Assembly (NCBI RefSeq): GCF_018131075.1
Contig: NZ_JAFCLS010000025.1
Location: 1 to 64,000 of the forward strand
DNA: 64,000 nucleotides
Direction of reading: 5' to 3'
From: Bradyrhizobium sp. JYMT SZCCT0428
GTDB taxonomy: Bacteria > Pseudomonadota > Alphaproteobacteria > Rhizobiales > Xanthobacteraceae
The position numbers and the translations under genes were made by a program. Below are positions 23,176 to 31,629 of this stretch, piece by piece. Each line of letters begins with the position of its first letter. The first letter of the stretch is position 1. The notes under the pieces are model-generated. The model saw nothing but the letters and a program-made list of their open reading frames with translations, made no database searches and was not told the origin of the DNA.

Positions 23176-23841
23176 ATGCTGACGGTGCACCATCTCAACA
23201 ATTCCCGCTCGCAGCGTGTGCTGTGGCTGCTCGAAGAGCTTGCCGTGCCCTACGAGATCGTGCGCTATCAACGCCAGGGCGACATGCGCGCGCCGAAAGA
23301 GCTGCGCGCCATTCACCCGCTCGGCAAGTCGCCCGTGATCACCGACAACGGCAACACCATCGCGGAATCAGGCGCGATCGCCGAATACATCATAGGCACT
23401 TATGGCAACGGCAGGCTTATTCCCCCAGCGAATACGCCGGAGCGGCTGCGCTACACCTACTGGCTGCACTATGCGGAAGGCTCCGCGATGTCGCCGCTGC
23501 TGCTGAAACTGCTGTTCACGCTGATGCCGAAACGCGCGCCGGCCCTGTTGCGGCCACTGGTGCGCAAGGTCTGCAATACCGCGCTGACCACGCTGGTCAA
23601 TCCGCAGCTCAAGCAGCACATGGATTACTGGGAGGGCGAATTGGCGAAAAGCGAATGGTTCGCCGGCAACGAATTCTCCGGCGCCGACATCCAGATGAGC
23701 TTTCCGCTGGAAGCGGCCGCCGCGCGCGGCGGGCTGGAGGTCGGTCACCCCAAGGCAATGGCGTTCCTGGAACGCATCCACGCCCGTCCGGCCTATGCCC
23801 GCGCGCTGGAAAAGGGCGGGCCGTATGTGGTGGGGAGGTAG
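23176..23841 (+). CDS. Glutathione S-transferase
   Basis: ATG 23176 follows GGAGGGA. The 221-aa product has the N-terminal thioredoxin-like domain MLTVHHLNNSRSQRVLWLLE, with Ser in the N-N-S-R-S-x-R position where many bacterial GSTs place the catalytic residue, then the cis-Pro and GSH gamma-Glu site HPLGKSPVITDNG / TIAESGAIAEYII. The C-terminal all-helical domain contains SEWFAGNEFSGADIQMSFPL, the N-capping motif of GSTs. Substrate unknown. It is transcribed divergently from DUF2239. Confidence 0.9.
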   Translation: MLTVHHLNNSRSQRVLWLLEELAVPYEIVRYQRQGDMRAPKELRAIHPLGKSPVITDNGNTIAESGAIAEYIIGTYGNGRLIPPANTPERLRYTYWLHYAEGSAMSPLLLKLLFTLMPKRAPALLRPLVRKVCNTALTTLVNPQLKQHMDYWEGELAKSEWFAGNEFSGADIQMSFPLEAAAARGGLEVGHPKAMAFLERIHARPAYARALEKGGPYVVGR

Positions 23842-23848
23842 AGTTCTT

Positions 23849-23996
23849 ACCTCTCCCGCTCTTGCGGGGTCGAGACGAGCGAAGCTCGCTCTTAGGTCGA
23901 CGCGTAGCGTCGGGTGGGGGCTCTCTCCACACGAACAGTCTGAATCGCGGCGACACCCCCACCCCGGCCCTCCCCCGCAAGGGCGGGAGAGGGAGA
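23849..23996. repeat. Palindromic repeat (CTCTCCCGC...GCGGGAGAGG class)
   Basis: CCTCTCCCGCTCTTGCGGGG at the left is mirrored by CCCCCGCAAGGGCGGGAGAG at the right, about 145 bp in all. The related element at 26336-26437 is built from CTCCCTCCCCCCTTGCGGGG. It overlaps the 3' end of the neighbouring hydrolase gene. Confidence 0.75.
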
Positions 23997-25364
23997 AGAA
24001 CTAAGGCCCCACCGCCGCGATACCAACCTGGCGAGCCCTCTGGTGTCGCCGGTCGGATCGACGTTGTCGCCGAGGCGCACGATGACGAGACGCTGTGACG
24101 GCATGATCACGATACGCTGGCCGAGATCGCCGGCCGCAAAGAAGGCGTCGCGGGGAATGCCGGATCGCACGCGTTCTTTGGCGTGTTCATGCTCGCTGCG
24201 ATTGGTCCAGAACCCGGCGCCGTAGTCGGTGTCGAGTGTCGCGGCGGCCGAGAAATCCACCCAGTCCTCGTGCAGCAGGCGTTTGCCGCCGACAACGCCG
24301 TCATTGACAAACAGCAGTCCGAACCGTGCCCAGTCCCGTGCGCTCGCCAGCATGTAGGTCGATCCCTGCAGCGTGCCTGTCGCATCGAATTCCAGCGTGA
24401 CGTTGCGCATGCCGAGCGGATTGAACAATTCGCGCCACGCAAACGCCAGGCTCTGCTCCGGTCCGCCGACGGCATCGCGAATGATCCGCGCCAACAGTTG
24501 CGTCGTCGGGCTGGAATAGGCCCAGCGCGTGCCCGGCGGCGCGACAAGCGCAGCCTTGACCGCGAAGCCGGCCATGTCGTCCTGCAGGTAGATCATCTCG
24601 CTGAAGCTGTTGGTTTCGTCGAGCGCCAGCCCGGTGGTCATGCGCAGGAGATGCTCGACCTCGATCTCGCGCCTGGGATCGCCGCGCCACTCCGGTATTG
24701 GCGCGGGCATCGAGGGGGTGACAAGGCCTTGCTGGGTCAGCACCCCGATCAAGGCATTGATCACCGACTTGGTCATGGAAAAGCCCGGCAGCGGGGTGTT
24801 GACGCCGATGCCGCTGGCGTAGCGCTCGGCGATCACCTTGCCGTCATGCACCACGACGACAGCCTTGGTGCGCCGGAACGGCGGTTCGGCCGACTCCTCG
24901 AAGGCGTGATCGAGCGCGGCTTTCAATGCGGGATTGGCCGGCGCCACGACATCGGGGCCGGCAATCTCGCCCAGCAACGGCGGCGATTTGGGTACCTTCA
25001 ATGCGTCAATGTCGCTCCTGAGGATGTACGGCTCATTCGTTCCGTGCCGCAGCACACAGCCGAGCCCTTCATGATAGACAGCGCGGCTGCCAAACATCCA
25101 CGCTGCCGACGCATCGACCGTTCCGGCCGTGCGGTCGACCCTGAACTGCAGCAGCGCGCGCACGCGGCGCAGCGAGGCACGCTCGATGGTTTCCGAAAAC
25201 ACGGTTTGCGGATCGAGCCCGGATACGAAGGTCTTGGCGCAGACACTGTGCGCGACCACGCCGGTGGCGACGCGGATCCTGCGATCGGGACGAAGCATGA
25301 TGATGCAAGCCGCCCCCGTCACGGTCAGCAGCAGTCCGACAGTGGTCCAACTTCGCCAGCCCAC
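23892..25364 (-). CDS. Serine hydrolase of the class C beta-lactamase fold, C-terminus extended through a repeat
   Basis: The 490-aa product has an N-terminal membrane anchor (TTVGLLLTVTGAACIIMLRP), a lead domain, and the beta-lactamase-like domain with S-x-x-K in GFSMTKSVINAL (about residue 196), a Tyr in WAYSSPTTQLL and YGAGFWTNRS / IVIMPSQRLVIVRLGDN near the end. Such proteins include esterases and peptidases; antibiotic resistance is not implied. After VSRRWGL the last 35 or so residues (SSSPSPALAGEGRGGG and on) are translated repeat DNA from 23892-23996, so the natural stop seems to have been replaced by the repeat. Confidence 0.8.
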   Translation of the reverse strand: MGWRSWTTVGLLLTVTGAACIIMLRPDRRIRVATGVVAHSVCAKTFVSGLDPQTVFSETIERASLRRVRALLQFRVDRTAGTVDASAAWMFGSRAVYHEGLGCVLRHGTNEPYILRSDIDALKVPKSPPLLGEIAGPDVVAPANPALKAALDHAFEESAEPPFRRTKAVVVVHDGKVIAERYASGIGVNTPLPGFSMTKSVINALIGVLTQQGLVTPSMPAPIPEWRGDPRREIEVEHLLRMTTGLALDETNSFSEMIYLQDDMAGFAVKAALVAPPGTRWAYSSPTTQLLARIIRDAVGGPEQSLAFAWRELFNPLGMRNVTLEFDATGTLQGSTYMLASARDWARFGLLFVNDGVVGGKRLLHEDWVDFSAAATLDTDYGAGFWTNRSEHEHAKERVRSGIPRDAFFAAGDLGQRIVIMPSQRLVIVRLGDNVDPTGDTRGLARLVSRRWGLSSSPSPALAGEGRGGGVAAIQTVRVERAPTRRYAST

Positions 25365-25395
25365 ACGCCTCTCCGTTGCCCGTCAGGTCCCGGCG

Positions 25396-26286
25396 CTAGG
25401 GCTTCGCGGCGGCGACCGAGGGCAGCGCCTGCACGGTGACACCGGGCGGCGGGACATCGTCATCGGGCACGAAGAAGTCCGGCATCAGCGGCACTGACTT
25501 GTCGACGCGGTAAGGCTCGAAATCGCGCACGCCGCTGGCGTAGAGTACCTTGTCGTCGATGCAGAATTGTCCCGTAAATTCGCGGGAGGGTTTGGTGAAG
25601 ATGACGTAAGCGGCGTCGCCCATGATTTCAGGCGTGCGGCTGGCGCGCATCATCGCGTCGCCGCCGAGGAGATTGCCGACCGCGGCGGTCGCGATCGTGG
25701 TGCGCGGCCACAGCGCGTTGACGGCGACGCCTGCGGATTTCAATTCGCCCGACAGCCCGAGCACGCACATGCTCATGCCGAACTTGGCTATCGTATAGGC
25801 GGTGGAATGCTCGAACCATTTCGTCTTCATGTCGAGCGGCGGCGACAGCATCAGGATGTGCGGGTTCTCGGCCTTTTTCAGATGCGGGATGCAATATTTC
25901 GACACCAGGAAGGTGCCCCGCGTATTGATGCCCATCATCAGGTCGAACCGCTTCATGTCGGTCATCTGCGAATTGGTCAGGCTGATGGCGCTGGCGTTGT
26001 TGACGCAGATGTCGATGCCGCCGAACTCGGCCACGGTCTTTTCAATCGCTGCGATCACCTGCGCTTCGTCGCGGATGTCGCACAGCACCGGCAGCGCCTT
26101 GCCGCCGGCGGCGCGCACCTCGTCGGCGGCAGTGTAGATGGTGCCCTTGAGTTTTGGGTGCGGCTCCGCGGTCTTGGCCGCGATCGCAACATTGGCGCCG
26201 TCACGCGCGGCGCGCAGCGCAATCGCGAGCCCAATGCCCCGGCTGCCACCGGAGACGAACAGTGTCTTGCCTTTGAGGGATGTCAT
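25396..26286 (-). CDS. SDR family oxidoreductase (HSDL2-like)
   Basis: The 296-aa product has the canonical T-G-x-x-x-G-I-G variant SGGSRGIGLAIALRAARDGA, NNASAISLTNS, the catalytic Ser in ILMLSPPLDM, and Y-x-x-x-K in STAYTIAKFGMSM. The long PPLDMKTKWFEHSTAYTIAK stretch is characteristic of the hydroxysteroid dehydrogenase-like 2 group; the lipid-binding SCP2 domain of eukaryotic HSDL2 is absent. The C-terminus ends with SREFTGQFCIDDKVLYASGV. The substrate is unknown, likely a fatty acyl or steroid-like alcohol. Confidence 0.85.
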   Translation of the reverse strand: MTSLKGKTLFVSGGSRGIGLAIALRAARDGANVAIAAKTAEPHPKLKGTIYTAADEVRAAGGKALPVLCDIRDEAQVIAAIEKTVAEFGGIDICVNNASAISLTNSQMTDMKRFDLMMGINTRGTFLVSKYCIPHLKKAENPHILMLSPPLDMKTKWFEHSTAYTIAKFGMSMCVLGLSGELKSAGVAVNALWPRTTIATAAVGNLLGGDAMMRASRTPEIMGDAAYVIFTKPSREFTGQFCIDDKVLYASGVRDFEPYRVDKSVPLMPDFFVPDDDVPPPGVTVQALPSVAAAKP

Positions 26287-26335
26287 GGGAGCACTCCATT
26301 ATCGACGCACGGTTAGGGACGCGCAAATGGTCATG

Positions 26336-26437
26336 CTCCCTCCCCCCTTGCGGGGGAGGGTCGGGGAGAGAGGTGGCGTCATCGGGACCGCCCGTGTGAA
26401 CCCCTCTCCCTAACCCTCCCCCGCAAGGGGGGAGGGA
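26336..26437. repeat. Palindromic repeat (CTCCCTCCCCCCTTGCGGGG class)
   Basis: GCTCCCTCCCCCCTTGCGGG on the left pairs with CCCGCAAGGGGGGAGGGAAC on the right. It lies between two same-strand genes and is related to the element at 23849-23996. Confidence 0.75.
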
Positions 26438-26520
26438 ACGCACCTTTGTTCGCGGCGACGCTTCAGAAAATCAATCCTACGCCGATGCCTTGATCAGGCA
26501 AATCGTCATCCCGGCGAAAC

Positions 26521-28269
26521 CTACTGCCCCGCGGCTTCCGCGCCGCGGGTGCGCGGATCGGGGGCGCCGAGCAGGCCGGTGGGCGTCACGGCGATGGAAT
26601 TGGCCGAGGTCTGGCCGAGCGGCACGATCACCTGATGCCCTTTGGCCTTCAGCGCGTCGAGCGTCTCCTGCGGAAAGCCGCGTTCCGCCCGCACTTCGTC
26701 GGGCATCCATTGATGATGCACGCGTGGCGCCGCCACGGCCGCCGCAACATCCATCTTGTAATCCAGCGCGTTCACGACGACCTGCAGCACCGCCGAAATG
26801 ATGCGGCTGCCGCCGGGCGTTCCCGTCACCAGCACCGGCTTGCCGTCCTTCAGCACGATGGTCGGCGACATCGACGAGAGCGGCCGCTTGCCGGGGCCGG
26901 GCAGATTGGCCTCAAAACCCACCAGCCCGAAGGCGTTGGAGGCGCCGGGCGCGGCGGTGAAATCGTCGAGCTCGTTGTTGAGCAGCACGCCGGTGCCGTC
27001 GGCGACCAGGCCGACGCCATAGGGGAAGTTCAGGGTATACGTGTTGCTGACGGCGTTGCCACTGGAGTCGACAACCGAATAATGCGTGGTGTTGCTGCCC
27101 TCGCGTTGCGGGGTGACTTTCAACGCATCGGCCGACGGCGTCGCGCGTTCCGGGTCGATGCTGGCGCGTTGCCTCGCCGCATAATCCTTGGCGAGCAGGA
27201 CCTGCATCGGCGCGTTGACGAAATCGGGGTCGCCGAGATAGCGGGCGCGGTCGGCATAGGCGCGCTTCATCGCCTCGATCATGACATGCAGCGAGGGCAC
27301 GGAGCCCTGCTTCATGTCGGACATCGGAAAGCCTTCGAGGATATTCAGCGTTTCCAGCAACACCGTGCCGCCCGACGACGGCAGCGGCATCGAGACGATG
27401 TCGTAGCCGCGGTAATTGCCGCGCACCGGCGCGCGGAGCAGCGCCTGATATGATTTCAGATCGTCCGGCGTCATGATGCCGCCGGCATTGCTCACCGCCT
27501 TCGCCAGTTTTTTTGCGACCGGTCCTTCATAGAAGCCGCGCGGGCCCTGTTCGGCGATCGCGGTCAGCGTGGCTGCCAGATCAGGCTGGATCAGCCGGTC
27601 GCCGTCACGCAGCTGCTCACCATCGGGACGGGAGAAAGATTTGGCGGAATTCGGCCAGCGCGCCATCCGGCGATACATGTCGGAGAGCGTGTCGGCCATG
27701 TCGTCGGCGACAATAAAGCCGTCGCGGGCCAGTTCGATCGATGGCTGGATGATCTGTGCGAGGGTGAATTTGCCGGAGCCGTATTTTTCCAGCGCCAGCG
27801 CCAGGCCCGCCACGGTGCCGGGCACGCCGATGCCGAGCGCCGAATTGCGCGATTTGTCGGTGTCGGGTTTGCCGTCGGCGCCGAGATACATGTCGCGCGT
27901 CGCAGCGGATGGCGCGGTCTCGCGATAATCGATCGCGACGTCTTCGTTGCGCTCGGCGGAATGAATCACCATGAAGCCGCCGCCGCCGATATTTCCGGCG
28001 CGTGGATAGGTCACGGCCAGCGCAAAGCCGGTCGCGACCGCGGCGTCGACCGCGTTGCCGCCCTGCCGCAAAATGTCGGCGCCGATGCGGGCCGCGAGTT
28101 TTTCCTGCGCCACCGCCATGCCGTGCTGGGCGGATATGGCGCGAACCGTGGCAAGGTCCGGCGGTGTATAGAGGCGGCGTTGCTCCTGCGCATAGGCCGT
28201 TGTGCTTGACGCAACGACGAGCGTGATGGTCACCAGCGCGCTACGCCACTTATTCGTGCAGAAAATCAT
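26521..28269 (-). CDS. ggt: Gamma-glutamyltransferase
   Basis: ATG 28269 (MIFCTNKWRSALVTITLVVA) begins a signal peptide ending at TAYAQEQ. The 582-aa proenzyme has the large-subunit marks GMAVAQEKLAARIGADILRQ, GGNAVDAAVATGFALAVTYP and GNIGGGGFMVIHSAERNEDV. The autocleavage Thr is the second T of EGSNTTHYSVVD, and the small subunit has VGLVADGTGVLLNNELDDFT and GTPGGSRIISAVLQVVVNAL. It would process itself in the periplasm and cleave or transfer gamma-glutamyl groups of glutathione. Its start is 129 bp from the divergent MFS gene. Confidence 0.93.
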   Translation of the reverse strand: MIFCTNKWRSALVTITLVVASSTTAYAQEQRRLYTPPDLATVRAISAQHGMAVAQEKLAARIGADILRQGGNAVDAAVATGFALAVTYPRAGNIGGGGFMVIHSAERNEDVAIDYRETAPSAATRDMYLGADGKPDTDKSRNSALGIGVPGTVAGLALALEKYGSGKFTLAQIIQPSIELARDGFIVADDMADTLSDMYRRMARWPNSAKSFSRPDGEQLRDGDRLIQPDLAATLTAIAEQGPRGFYEGPVAKKLAKAVSNAGGIMTPDDLKSYQALLRAPVRGNYRGYDIVSMPLPSSGGTVLLETLNILEGFPMSDMKQGSVPSLHVMIEAMKRAYADRARYLGDPDFVNAPMQVLLAKDYAARQRASIDPERATPSADALKVTPQREGSNTTHYSVVDSSGNAVSNTYTLNFPYGVGLVADGTGVLLNNELDDFTAAPGASNAFGLVGFEANLPGPGKRPLSSMSPTIVLKDGKPVLVTGTPGGSRIISAVLQVVVNALDYKMDVAAAVAAPRVHHQWMPDEVRAERGFPQETLDALKAKGHQVIVPLGQTSANSIAVTPTGLLGAPDPRTRGAEAAGQ

Positions 28270-28397
28270 CCAAAATCCGCCGCAGTTGAGCCGGTGTGCC
28301 GCCTGGCAATAGCACACGCATGATAATCGCATGCTATATGGGTTCGAATTCGACGGGCAAAACGCCTTGTCGTGATCGATGAAGGAAATTCCTGCGT

Positions 28398-29807
28398 ATG
28401 ACGGTGATTGCTCCTCAGGCATCTGGCGCTGATATTCCAAGAACATATCCGCCCCGCGCCGCCGTCGTCAGCTGGATCTTCTTCGATTGGGCAGCCCAGC
28501 CCTATTTCACGCTGATCACCACCTTCGTGTTCGCGCCGTATTTCGCAGGCTTCGTCGCGCCGGATCCGGCGATCGGGCAGGCGCTGTGGGGATTTGCCAC
28601 CGCGGCCGCGGGCCTGATGATTGCGCTGATGTCGCCGATCCTGGGCGCGATTGCCGACGCCAGCGGCCGTCGCAAGCCGTGGATCGCGGCATTCGGCTTG
28701 CTGCTGGTGATCGGCTCCAGCCTGATGTGGTTCGGAAAGCCCGGCGATCCCAGCATTATCCCGACACTGCTGCTGTGCTATGCGATCGCGAGCGTCGGCG
28801 TCGAATTCGCCACCGTGTTCAACAACGCGATGATGCCCACGCTGGTGCCGCCGGACAAGATCGGCCGGCTGTCCGGCACCGGCTGGGCCACCGGCTATGT
28901 CGGCGGTATCCTCAGCCTGATCCTGGTGCTCGGTTTCCTCGCCGCCAATCCGCAGACCGGACGCACGCTGTTCGGCTTCATGCCGCTGTTCGGCCTCGAC
29001 CCGGTGACGCATGCGGGCGACCGCATCACCGGACCGTTGACGGCGCTGTGGTTCATGCTGTTCACGCTGCCGATGTTTTTGCTGACGCCGGATTATCCGG
29101 CGAAGCTTCCGGTGCGCGCGGCGTTGCGCGAAGGTTTGAGCGAGCTGAAGCAGACGCTGCGCGAATTGCCGAAGCAGAAATCGCTGGCGACGTTCCTGCT
29201 TGCCAACATGATCTATACCGACGGGTTGGTGTCGCTGTTTGCCTTCGGCGGCATCTATGCGGCGGGCACCTTCGGCTGGCACACGATCCAGATCGGCACC
29301 TTCGGCATTGTCGCGGCGATCGCGGGCGTGTTCGGAGCCTGGTTCGGCGGCAAGCTCGATGACCGCGTGGGGCCGAAGCGCGTGATCGCGATCAGCCTCC
29401 TGGTGTTGCTGCTGGCGCTCGCCGCCATCCTGCTGGTCGACAAGGATTCGATCCTGTTCGTGAAGGTGGACCCGCCCGTGCCCGGCGGACCATTGTTCGC
29501 CGGTGCTGCGGAGCGCGCCTATCTCATCCTCGGATGCCTGATCGGCGGCGCCGGCGGTCCGCTGCAGGCGGCGTCACGCACGCTGCTGATTCGCCTCGCG
29601 CCGCAAGATCGCATCGCGCAGTGTTTCGGGCTGTTCGCGCTGACCGGGAAGGTCACCTCGTTCGTCGGCCCGCTGCTGATCGGCGTTGTTACGGCGGTGA
29701 CCGCGAGCCAGAAAGCGGGGATGGCGCTGCTGGTGGTGTTTTTTGTCGTCGGGCTGGCGCTGCTGTTGCGGGTAAGGGAATTACCCACTCGTCATGCCCG
29801 GGCTTAA
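28398..29807 (+). CDS. MFS transporter, UMF1/Atg22-type
   Basis: The 469-aa product starts with a cytoplasmic tail, then VVSWIFFDWAAQPYFTLITT, the W-x-x-(F/Y)-D-(W/F)-A marker of the UMF1 (vacuole effluxer Atg22-like) family, and about 12 membrane helices. The cytoplasmic loop 2-3 motif is GAIADASGRRKPWIAAFGLL, and loop 8-9 has GKLDDRVGPKRVIAISLL. Substrate unknown. The last residues RELPTRHARA and the stop lie in the palindromic repeat starting at 29791. Divergent from ggt. Confidence 0.85.
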   Translation: MTVIAPQASGADIPRTYPPRAAVVSWIFFDWAAQPYFTLITTFVFAPYFAGFVAPDPAIGQALWGFATAAAGLMIALMSPILGAIADASGRRKPWIAAFGLLLVIGSSLMWFGKPGDPSIIPTLLLCYAIASVGVEFATVFNNAMMPTLVPPDKIGRLSGTGWATGYVGGILSLILVLGFLAANPQTGRTLFGFMPLFGLDPVTHAGDRITGPLTALWFMLFTLPMFLLTPDYPAKLPVRAALREGLSELKQTLRELPKQKSLATFLLANMIYTDGLVSLFAFGGIYAAGTFGWHTIQIGTFGIVAAIAGVFGAWFGGKLDDRVGPKRVIAISLLVLLLALAAILLVDKDSILFVKVDPPVPGGPLFAGAAERAYLILGCLIGGAGGPLQAASRTLLIRLAPQDRIAQCFGLFALTGKVTSFVGPLLIGVVTAVTASQKAGMALLVVFFVVGLALLLRVRELPTRHARA

Positions 29808-29878
29808 CCCGGGCATCCATCAATTTTGAAAATCTTTTTGCGTAGCGGATGGATTGCCGGGTCAAGCCCGGCAATGAC
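29791..29878. repeat. Palindromic repeat (GTCATGCCCGGG class)
   Basis: GTCATGCCCGGGCTTAACCC / GGGTCAAGCCCGGCAATGAC arms, nearly identical to 19006-19089. Here it fills the whole gap between convergent genes and supplies the stop codon of the MFS gene. Confidence 0.8.
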
Positions 29879-29887
29879 AGGTGTGGC

Positions 29888-31480
29888 TCAATGCCGGAAA
29901 TGCCGCACGCCGGTGAACACTATGGCGATACCGTGGTCGTCGGCGGCCTTGATCACTTCATCGTCGCGCATGGAGCCGCCGGGCTGGATCACCGCGGTGG
30001 CGCCGGCCTCGATGCAGGCCAGCATGCCGTCGGCGAACGGGAAGAACGCGTCTGACGCGACCACTGAACCCTTGGTCAGCGGTTCGGCGAGCTTCAGTTC
30101 AGCCGCCGCGTCCAGCGCTTTGCGCGCGGCGATGCGCGCGGAATCCACCCGGCTCATCTGGCCGGCGCCGATGCCGACGGTGGCAAGGTCCTTGGCGTAA
30201 ATAATCGTGTTGGACTTGACGTGCTTGGCGACGCGGAAGGCGAATTTGAGATCGCGCAATTCGGCGTCGGTCGGCGCGCGTTTGGTTGCGACCTTCAGCG
30301 CCATGTCCTCGATCACGGCGTTGTCGCGGCTTTGCACCAGGAGGCCGCCGGACACCGTCTTGGCGGTCAGGCCCGGCTTGCGTGGATCGGGCAGGTCGCC
30401 GACCAGCAACAGCCGCAGATTCTTCTTTGCGGCGACGACAGCGATGGCTTCCTCTGTCGCGTCCGGCGCGATGATGACCTCGGTGAAGATTTCGGTGATG
30501 GCGCGCGCAGCGTCGGCGTCGAGCGTGCGGTTGACTGCGACGATGCCGCCGAACGCCGACGTCGAATCGCAGGCCAGTGCCCTTTTATAAGCGCCGAGCA
30601 GATCGCTGCCCTCGGCAACGCCGCAGGGGTTGGCATGCTTGACGATGACGCAGGCCGCGGTGCGGGCCGGGTCGAACTCGGCGACGCATTCATAGGCCGC
30701 ATCGGTATCGTTGATGTTGTTGTACGACAGTTCCTTGCCCTGGAGCTGGCGTAAGGTCGAAACGCCCGGCCGCTTGTCGGGCGTCGCGTAGAACGCCGCG
30801 GTCTGGTGCGGGTTCTCGCCGTAGCGCAGCGACTGGATCAGCTTGCCGCCAAAGGCGCGGAAGTCAGGCGCGTCGTCTTTCAACTGCAGCGCAAACCAGT
30901 TCGAGATCGCGGCGTCATAGGCGGCAGTGCGGGCATAGGCCTTTGCCGCGAGACGGCGGCGCAGTTTCAGCGAGGTGGCGCCGTTGTTGGCGGCGAGCTC
31001 GTCGAGCACGGACTGATAGTCGCTGGCTTCGACGACGACGGCGACGTCGTCGTGGTTCTTCGCCGCGGCGCGGATCATCGCCGGACCGCCGATGTCGATG
31101 TTCTCGATGCAGTCTTCGTAGCCGGCGCCTTTGTCGACGGTCGCCTCGAACGGATAGAGGTTGACCACCAGCAGATCGATCGGCGCGATGCCGTGCGCCT
31201 TCATCGCATCCGTGTGTTCCTTGTTGCCGCGGATCGCGAGCAGGCCGCCATGCACCTTCGGATGCAGCGTCTTGACCCGGCCGTCCATCATTTCGGGGAA
31301 ACCGGTGAGGTCGGAAACGTCACGGACCTTCAGCCCTGCCGCCGCGATCGCCTTCGCGGTGCCGCCGGTGGAGACCAGATCGACGCCGTGGCCTGCGAGC
31401 GCGCGGGCGAATTCGATCAGGCCGGTTTTGTCGGAAACGGACAACAGAGCGCGGGTGACGCGGCGGGGATGGTCAGTCAT
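29888..31480 (-). CDS. purH: Bifunctional AICAR formyltransferase / IMP cyclohydrolase
   Basis: I start at ATG 31480 (MTDHPRRVTRALLSVSDKTG); the codon pair before it (ATG at 31486) is possible. The 530-aa product has the MGS-like cyclohydrolase domain (HGVDLVSTGGTAKAIAAAGL, LTGFPEMMDGRVKTLHPKVH) and the AICAR transformylase domain with the K-H pair in CVIVKHANPCGVA and the late SDAFFPFADGMLACIEAGAT. It performs the last two steps of IMP synthesis. The gene ends right after a palindromic repeat. The heparinase gene lies upstream on the same strand, about 150 nt away. Confidence 0.97.
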   Translation of the reverse strand: MTDHPRRVTRALLSVSDKTGLIEFARALAGHGVDLVSTGGTAKAIAAAGLKVRDVSDLTGFPEMMDGRVKTLHPKVHGGLLAIRGNKEHTDAMKAHGIAPIDLLVVNLYPFEATVDKGAGYEDCIENIDIGGPAMIRAAAKNHDDVAVVVEASDYQSVLDELAANNGATSLKLRRRLAAKAYARTAAYDAAISNWFALQLKDDAPDFRAFGGKLIQSLRYGENPHQTAAFYATPDKRPGVSTLRQLQGKELSYNNINDTDAAYECVAEFDPARTAACVIVKHANPCGVAEGSDLLGAYKRALACDSTSAFGGIVAVNRTLDADAARAITEIFTEVIIAPDATEEAIAVVAAKKNLRLLLVGDLPDPRKPGLTAKTVSGGLLVQSRDNAVIEDMALKVATKRAPTDAELRDLKFAFRVAKHVKSNTIIYAKDLATVGIGAGQMSRVDSARIAARKALDAAAELKLAEPLTKGSVVASDAFFPFADGMLACIEAGATAVIQPGGSMRDDEVIKAADDHGIAIVFTGVRHFRH

Positions 31481-31629
31481 GGGCAAGATCCTCGGTTAAA
31501 GGGGGTGCCCAGGCGCGCGGCAGCTAGTCCCGCGCTTCCCGATGGTACTCCATCCAAGGTCGCCAGTCGCGCGAGCAGGGCTCGGTTAGCAGTTTTCGGC
31601 GCGTTTCACAACGGCAGGATCGGTCGTTT

